A DNA stretch of 64,000 bases, taken from contig JAQOTA010000053.1 of the NCBI GenBank assembly GCA_029532415.1, positions 2,542,001 through 2,606,000 of the forward strand, in the 5' to 3' direction. Positions 59,960-64,000 of the stretch are shown here, in pieces. A program made the translations under genes and the position numbers. The first letter of the stretch is position 1, and every line of letters begins with the position of its first letter. A model generated the notes under the pieces. It ran no database searches and was not told the origin of the DNA. It saw nothing but the letters and a program-made list of their open reading frames with translations. This DNA is from Marasmius tenuissimus (taxonomy: Eukaryota > Basidiomycota > Agaricomycetes > Agaricales > Marasmiaceae).

Positions 59960-61087
59960 TTATTCATCCTTCACCCTCTCATAACCCTCATTAGGGGCGG
60001 CGGAGGAGCCCCAACCAAACCAGCTACCCGACCTCCTCTGCGGCAACTGACCGGGTCTACCACCTTCGTAGGAATGGCCGACGCCTTCATCCAATCCGGC
60101 ATCATAGCCTTCAGGAGGCATTTCAATCTCCTCGAACCTCCCCAAACCGATACCCGAGGCGGTCCGTGTTCGAAGATAGGGACTAGAGTTGGGGGATGTG
60201 CTGCTAGAGGTCGATGTGGACGATACACCTCCCATCCCTGCTATCGAAGGAATCAGGAACTCGGGTACGGTAGGCGATGCAAACGGTGACGAGGATGGTG
60301 TCGAAGTGTCAGATCCGCCTGAGGTATCGATCCTTTCGAGCGCTGCGAGCTCTGCTTCCAACGCACGTCTTCGTTCAAGGATAGATTGCGTCGTTGCACT
60401 CGAAACTCGGGAGGAAGAACTGGAACCAGGGTACGGCTGAGGTGGTGGTCGTTCAGCAAAGAACGATGCCGTACGTTGCTGCCCGCCTTGGGGCTGGGAA
60501 TGCGGTGCATCGGTGCTCGCAGGCTGCATCTGCTTGAACATGGCGGCGCCAGTGGTGAGGACCATGGGCCCGTACGCTCGCCAGAGACCCATGGCCATCT
60601 GAGCGGGTCCTGAGGCCGGGTCATTCTGTGTCGGTGGAGGAGCTGTTGCGATGCCTGCGGCAGGTGCCCCAGGTTGTTGTCCCAAACTGGCAACCATTGC
60701 CTCCCACACCGCTCTAGCTTTCGTCTGCACAAACTCCCATACGATCCCTCGAACTTTGGTCGTACTCCGATCGATCTGGTCTTCATGTTCGTGTAGCAAG
60801 GGTGAGAGATAGTTGATGTAGATGAACGTCGAGCCTTGGGTTTGGGGAAGGGATAGATAGAGCAGGAGGAGAGTCTTCAGGGTGTAGTAAAACGGGATCC
60901 AAGAGATACTCCATTCTGCGAACATTTCGACGGCAAGGAGTGACCCAAGCACGGACCAATACATGAGCCATCGTTCGAGGTCTGCTTCAGAGGCTGGTCG
61001 TTGTGAGAGTGTCTTGTAAGAGGAATACGCTGGATAGAGGAAGGCAGTTGCGGTGCCCACGATTCTGGAGGTCAGATAAAAAAGCAT
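59960..61087 (-). CDS. REEP/Yop1-type (TB2/DP1) ER-shaping protein
   Basis: Intronless gene, 375 aa. The first 110 residues are a TB2/DP1/HVA22 domain: WLMYWSVLGSLLAVEMFAEW, SWIPFYYTLKTLLLLYLSLP, and TFIYINYLSPLLHEHEDQID, with two hydrophobic hairpins and an amphipathic helix. Such proteins curve ER tubules. After this comes a long Ser/Pro/Gln-rich tail with a short coiled coil (LERRRALEAELAALERID), which makes it closer to REEP1-4-like long forms than to short Yop1. The missing introns are unusual in this window. It is downstream of, and co-oriented with, the transcription factor gene. Confidence 0.9.
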   Translation of the reverse strand: MLFYLTSRIVGTATAFLYPAYSSYKTLSQRPASEADLERWLMYWSVLGSLLAVEMFAEWSISWIPFYYTLKTLLLLYLSLPQTQGSTFIYINYLSPLLHEHEDQIDRSTTKVRGIVWEFVQTKARAVWEAMVASLGQQPGAPAAGIATAPPPTQNDPASGPAQMAMGLWRAYGPMVLTTGAAMFKQMQPASTDAPHSQPQGGQQRTASFFAERPPPQPYPGSSSSSRVSSATTQSILERRRALEAELAALERIDTSGGSDTSTPSSSPFASPTVPEFLIPSIAGMGGVSSTSTSSSTSPNSSPYLRTRTASGIGLGRFEEIEMPPEGYDAGLDEGVGHSYEGGRPGQLPQRRSGSWFGWGSSAAPNEGYERVKDE

Positions 61088-61534
61088 CGCTGCGAGAATC
61101 GATGGGAGAAAGATGAAAGAAAACTGGAACGAGTAAAGAGTTGAACAAAACGAGGTTGCTCCGTCTATTAGTACTTATTTCAATTACTTCTCAGCTGACG
61201 TAACGTTACCTGACTTCGTCTTCTAGAAATTCAAATGGGCAGGCGCTGGGCAGGCGATATCCAGGAGACGTGTTGCTGCGTGTAGTCAACGTTGTGGGCG
61301 GTCAATTGCAAAACGTACATATTATCTATACTGTGCTACAAGTACAATGCTATGGCGAAACTATGAGTGTAAGCCTAGAAAACAAGAAAATTGCCAGGGG
61401 CAACAAGATCAATAAACACCAAGGAAATAGAGAAGCAGGAGCAGGAGCAGGAGAACAAAATCATGCAAGATCGGAGAGCGATATTCGAAAGCATATGAGT
61501 AAGGCATATTGAAATAAATCGATACACGAGTCCT
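61088..61534. other. spacer upstream of REEP-like gene
   Basis: Promoter of the REEP-like gene and 3' flank of the transcription factor. A short GAGCAG repeat lies at about 61436-61455. No gene. Confidence 0.45.
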
Positions 61535-64000
61535 TTAATCGTCGAGCATGTGTGGTGTTCCAACCTATTCGAAAAGCATGTCAGAATGATTCAGCATTTT
61601 TCGTGAGATAGGAAAGTAGATACCTTCTGCATATACGACTGCCAGGTCTCCTGCAAGCGGGGATCGTCAGCGGCTATCCCTCTCATCGCACCCTCAGGCG
61701 TATACTGCTGATAGGGTGGCTGCACCTCCATATACTGGCCATGGTGCTGCTGGCCGTGGTAACCCATGTTCGCGTTCACATCAGCATTTCCCTGCCAGTG
61801 GATCGGCTCGGTAGGAGTGGAAGGAGTGCCACCCGAGTGGTGGTAGTGTGGCGTCGGTGCTGCTGAAGGATGGGATCGTGCGTGATAAGCATGGGCTTGC
61901 GAATGCCCGTTTACATGAGGTTGGTCGTACGGCGGGTAAGGATGCGTAGAAGAGACAGGTGACACCATGTCAGTATCAGGGCTCCTAGGGCTAGACTGGT
62001 CTGCGTATTGCTGTTGTTGCAGATAAGGCGCGGGCACCTGATACATCTCATGCTGGGGCTGGCGGTTTTGTAAACGAGGCTGTGAAACCCTATGATGGTG
62101 CTGTTGCTGGGGCCTAGCATACGGCACTTGGGAATGAGGCCCCCGCTGAGCCCGAGGGTGAACTTTGTGACCCGTCAAAGGTGGTGGAGGGTGATAATGA
62201 TTGTTCTGCGGGCCGTTCTGCTGGGGATGATACGGATAGTGCGCCACGGGAGAGGATTCCGTCGCAGGATACGCTGCAGAGTATTGACCCTGTGTCTGAG
62301 GCTCCTCCGTGTACGGCGTCTCCTGGGAGTACTGGCTACTTTGATATGTTGGCTCCGAGTACTCGGTCGCCTGGTGGAGGTTCGAGTGAGAATGAGAGTG
62401 TGGAAGGGCCGGCTTCTGGTCGGGAATGTGGGATGATCCGGCGACGGACCCGTGAGCGTACGGAGTAGACTGCGAGCCTTCAGAAAGCGAGCCATTTCGC
62501 GAAGGGTAATGAGGCGTGGGATCGGGCTTGTAAGGGTACCTTTCTTCCATGTAATCTTGGGGACGCTGTTGGACCTGTTGAGCTGCATAAGCCTCCTGAG
62601 AGTACTGCTGTTGCTTCTGTTGGTTTTGCAGCTCTTGCTCTTCCAGGTGGCGCTTCCGCTCCTGTTCCTCCAACTCCAGCTGCCGCTGCCGTTCCTCCTC
62701 TTGCTGTTTGAATTGCAGCTGCTCTTGCTGCTGTTGCGCCTGTCGTGCTTCGTCTCGGGCCTTTTGAGCTAGCACCTCCTCTTGCGGCGTTTGCTGAGGT
62801 TGCATCAGGGTCCGAGTGAAGACGGCACTGTCCATTTTGTAAGCACTCTGCAACTGAGCATTGATGGTGCCGTCAAAGCCATTGAGTTCGTTGACTAGGC
62901 TGGGATGTACGCCGGCAAACGAAGGATTCGTCGTCGTGAAGCTCTGGTGAGGAGAGCCAGTCGGCGGCGACTGCGACCCTCGTGGAGTACTACTAGTTTT
63001 TGGAGTAGAAGAACCTCGACTCAGTGGGACAACTTTCGTGGTGACGGTGTGCGTCTTCCCTCCGAAAATAGACATTTCATCATCTACGTTGCTCTCAGAT
63101 GAAGGCTTGAGGATGTCGTTTGGGATGGGAGGCGGGACTCCTTTGCAGGTTTCGAAGAACACCTTCTGGGCTTTTGCTTGCAAGCGCCGAATAATGGGCT
63201 AATGCAGATGCGGTGTCAGATGCCCGCAGATATATGATTGCTACGCCAGCACACACCAGGAATTTAACAGCTCTTCCACCATGAGCTGCAGCTTTTTCGA
63301 AAAGGTCGCATGCTGACCGCACTTCCAACAACGCAGCTGGAGCGACTTTTGACTTAGACCCATGCAGGACCACGGATGACAACATGATCTAGAGATACAA
63401 CGGCAAGGTAAGTGCCAATGCTGGAACACCAGAAAGGATCGGCGTACTGTGGCTGAGAATGCATGCGTCCACAACACCCAGAACCGCGCAATCTGTTCGG
63501 GGAACATAGTGAACTGTTTCCTCACGGACCCAAGCAAGTCGCACGCGCTTCGGTAGCCAGCGAGGAAGGACGGTGCGTATTGGCTCTTGATCGGGTCCGC
63601 GGGGTTGCTTCGTATAGCATGCGTGAAGAAACACCGATGGATATACAGTAGAGCTGAAAAGGAATGAACAAACGCCGACATCATCTATTTATGTCACTTA
63701 CTGAGTTCCCGATAGTTGGTTGGCATGAAATGGCTCATGGTTTTCCCCAGTCCAACTCCCTCGGGCGGGGCACCCTGAGCGTATTTGGGAATGTCCATGT
63801 CTCGAACCTTGCGATCAAGCTCCAAGATGATTGAGTATTTGGGGGCCCGCGAAGTCAGAGTGCCTTGTACGACAGCAGAGACACATTCGGCTCCAAATCG
63901 CGCTTTCCAGAAGGGGACTAATATGATGGAAAATCATATGGCGTTAGGCATCAATGTGATAGAGAGTCAAGGTTTGAATAAGAATGGGTGATATAGGGTA
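61535..64000 (-). CDS. fungal transcription factor, C-terminal part, runs off the right edge
   Basis: C-terminal part of a protein with the fungal-specific transcription-factor domain (Fungal_trans), usually fused to an N-terminal Zn2Cys6 DNA-binding domain that would lie beyond base 64000. Exons seen: 63702-63917, 63448-63653, 63257-63388, 61624-63198 and 61535-61564. Diagnostic sequence: FWKARFGAECVSAVVQGTL, YRELTLLYIHRCFFTHAI, KSQYAPSFLAGYRSACDLL and QIARFWVLWTHAFSAT. The large exon then encodes a Ser/Pro-rich linker, a Gln/Glu-rich coiled stretch (about 62590-62770) and a His/Gln/Pro/Tyr-rich region. The last exon adds only VGTPHMLDD. The target genes are unknown. Confidence 0.8.

Noticed and set aside
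62590..62770. Tandem CAG/CTG-like repeats as a CRISPR or satellite
   Set aside because: They are codon repeats for glutamine and glutamate within the transcription factor exon, without regular spacers.

Overview
This is a eukaryotic window, almost certainly from a mushroom-forming basidiomycete (Agaricomycetes). The evidence is the gene structure and the gene content. Genes are dense and cut by many 50-65 bp GT-AG introns with CTAAC-like branch points. The window carries a clampless1 (Clp1) homologue and a DUF6534-type seven-helix protein, both characteristic of basidiomycetes. I found no tRNA, rRNA, CRISPR array, operon or clear intact transposon. All exon joins below were read by eye from splice signals, reading frame and family knowledge, not from transcripts.

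Layout. 0.3-9.2 kb: an Old Yellow Enzyme (-), a TTC27/Emw1-type TPR protein (-) divergent from an Rrn9-like acidic protein (+), phosphomannose isomerase (+), and an NmrA-like oxidoreductase (+). 9.5-16.2 kb: a large ABCC/MRP-type full ABC transporter (-) with tiny exons in its second nucleotide-binding domain. 17.1-22.1 kb: a secreted GH28 exopolygalacturonase (+), hexokinase (-) and mitochondrial ribosomal protein uL14m (+). 22.1-28.1 kb: gene-poor, with a single-pass membrane protein of unknown role and a DUF6534 membrane protein. 28.5-38.5 kb: Mediator subunit 6, two tandem short-chain dehydrogenases with the same exon plan, a small proline-rich protein (-), the nonsense-mediated-decay factor Upf3 (-), and a Ste14/ICMT-type methyltransferase. 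39.0-42.1 kb: a long SAP-domain, NuSAP-like protein (-). 44.6-48.5 kb: Clp1 (+) facing a shorter, diverged Clp1-like paralogue (-). 48.5-52.4 kb: gene-poor. 52.4-59.2 kb: a secreted FAD-linked oxidase (+), a protein kinase with a long basic/serine-rich tail (-), and splicing factor Syf2 (+). 60-64 kb: a REEP/Yop1-type ER-shaping protein (-) and the 3' part of a fungal transcription factor with a glutamine-rich tail (-, runs off the right edge).

How the genes work together. Most are independent housekeeping genes. Hexokinase and phosphomannose isomerase both act on hexose phosphates; Upf3, Syf2 and Med6 belong to RNA synthesis and processing. The most organism-specific locus is the Clp1 pair. 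Clp1 is the switch acting below the homeodomain mating-type proteins in dikaryon development. The Clp1 promoter here carries a compact cluster of direct and inverted copies of one short motif upstream of a TATA box. That cluster and the convergent, shortened paralogue are the most interesting candidates for something undescribed.
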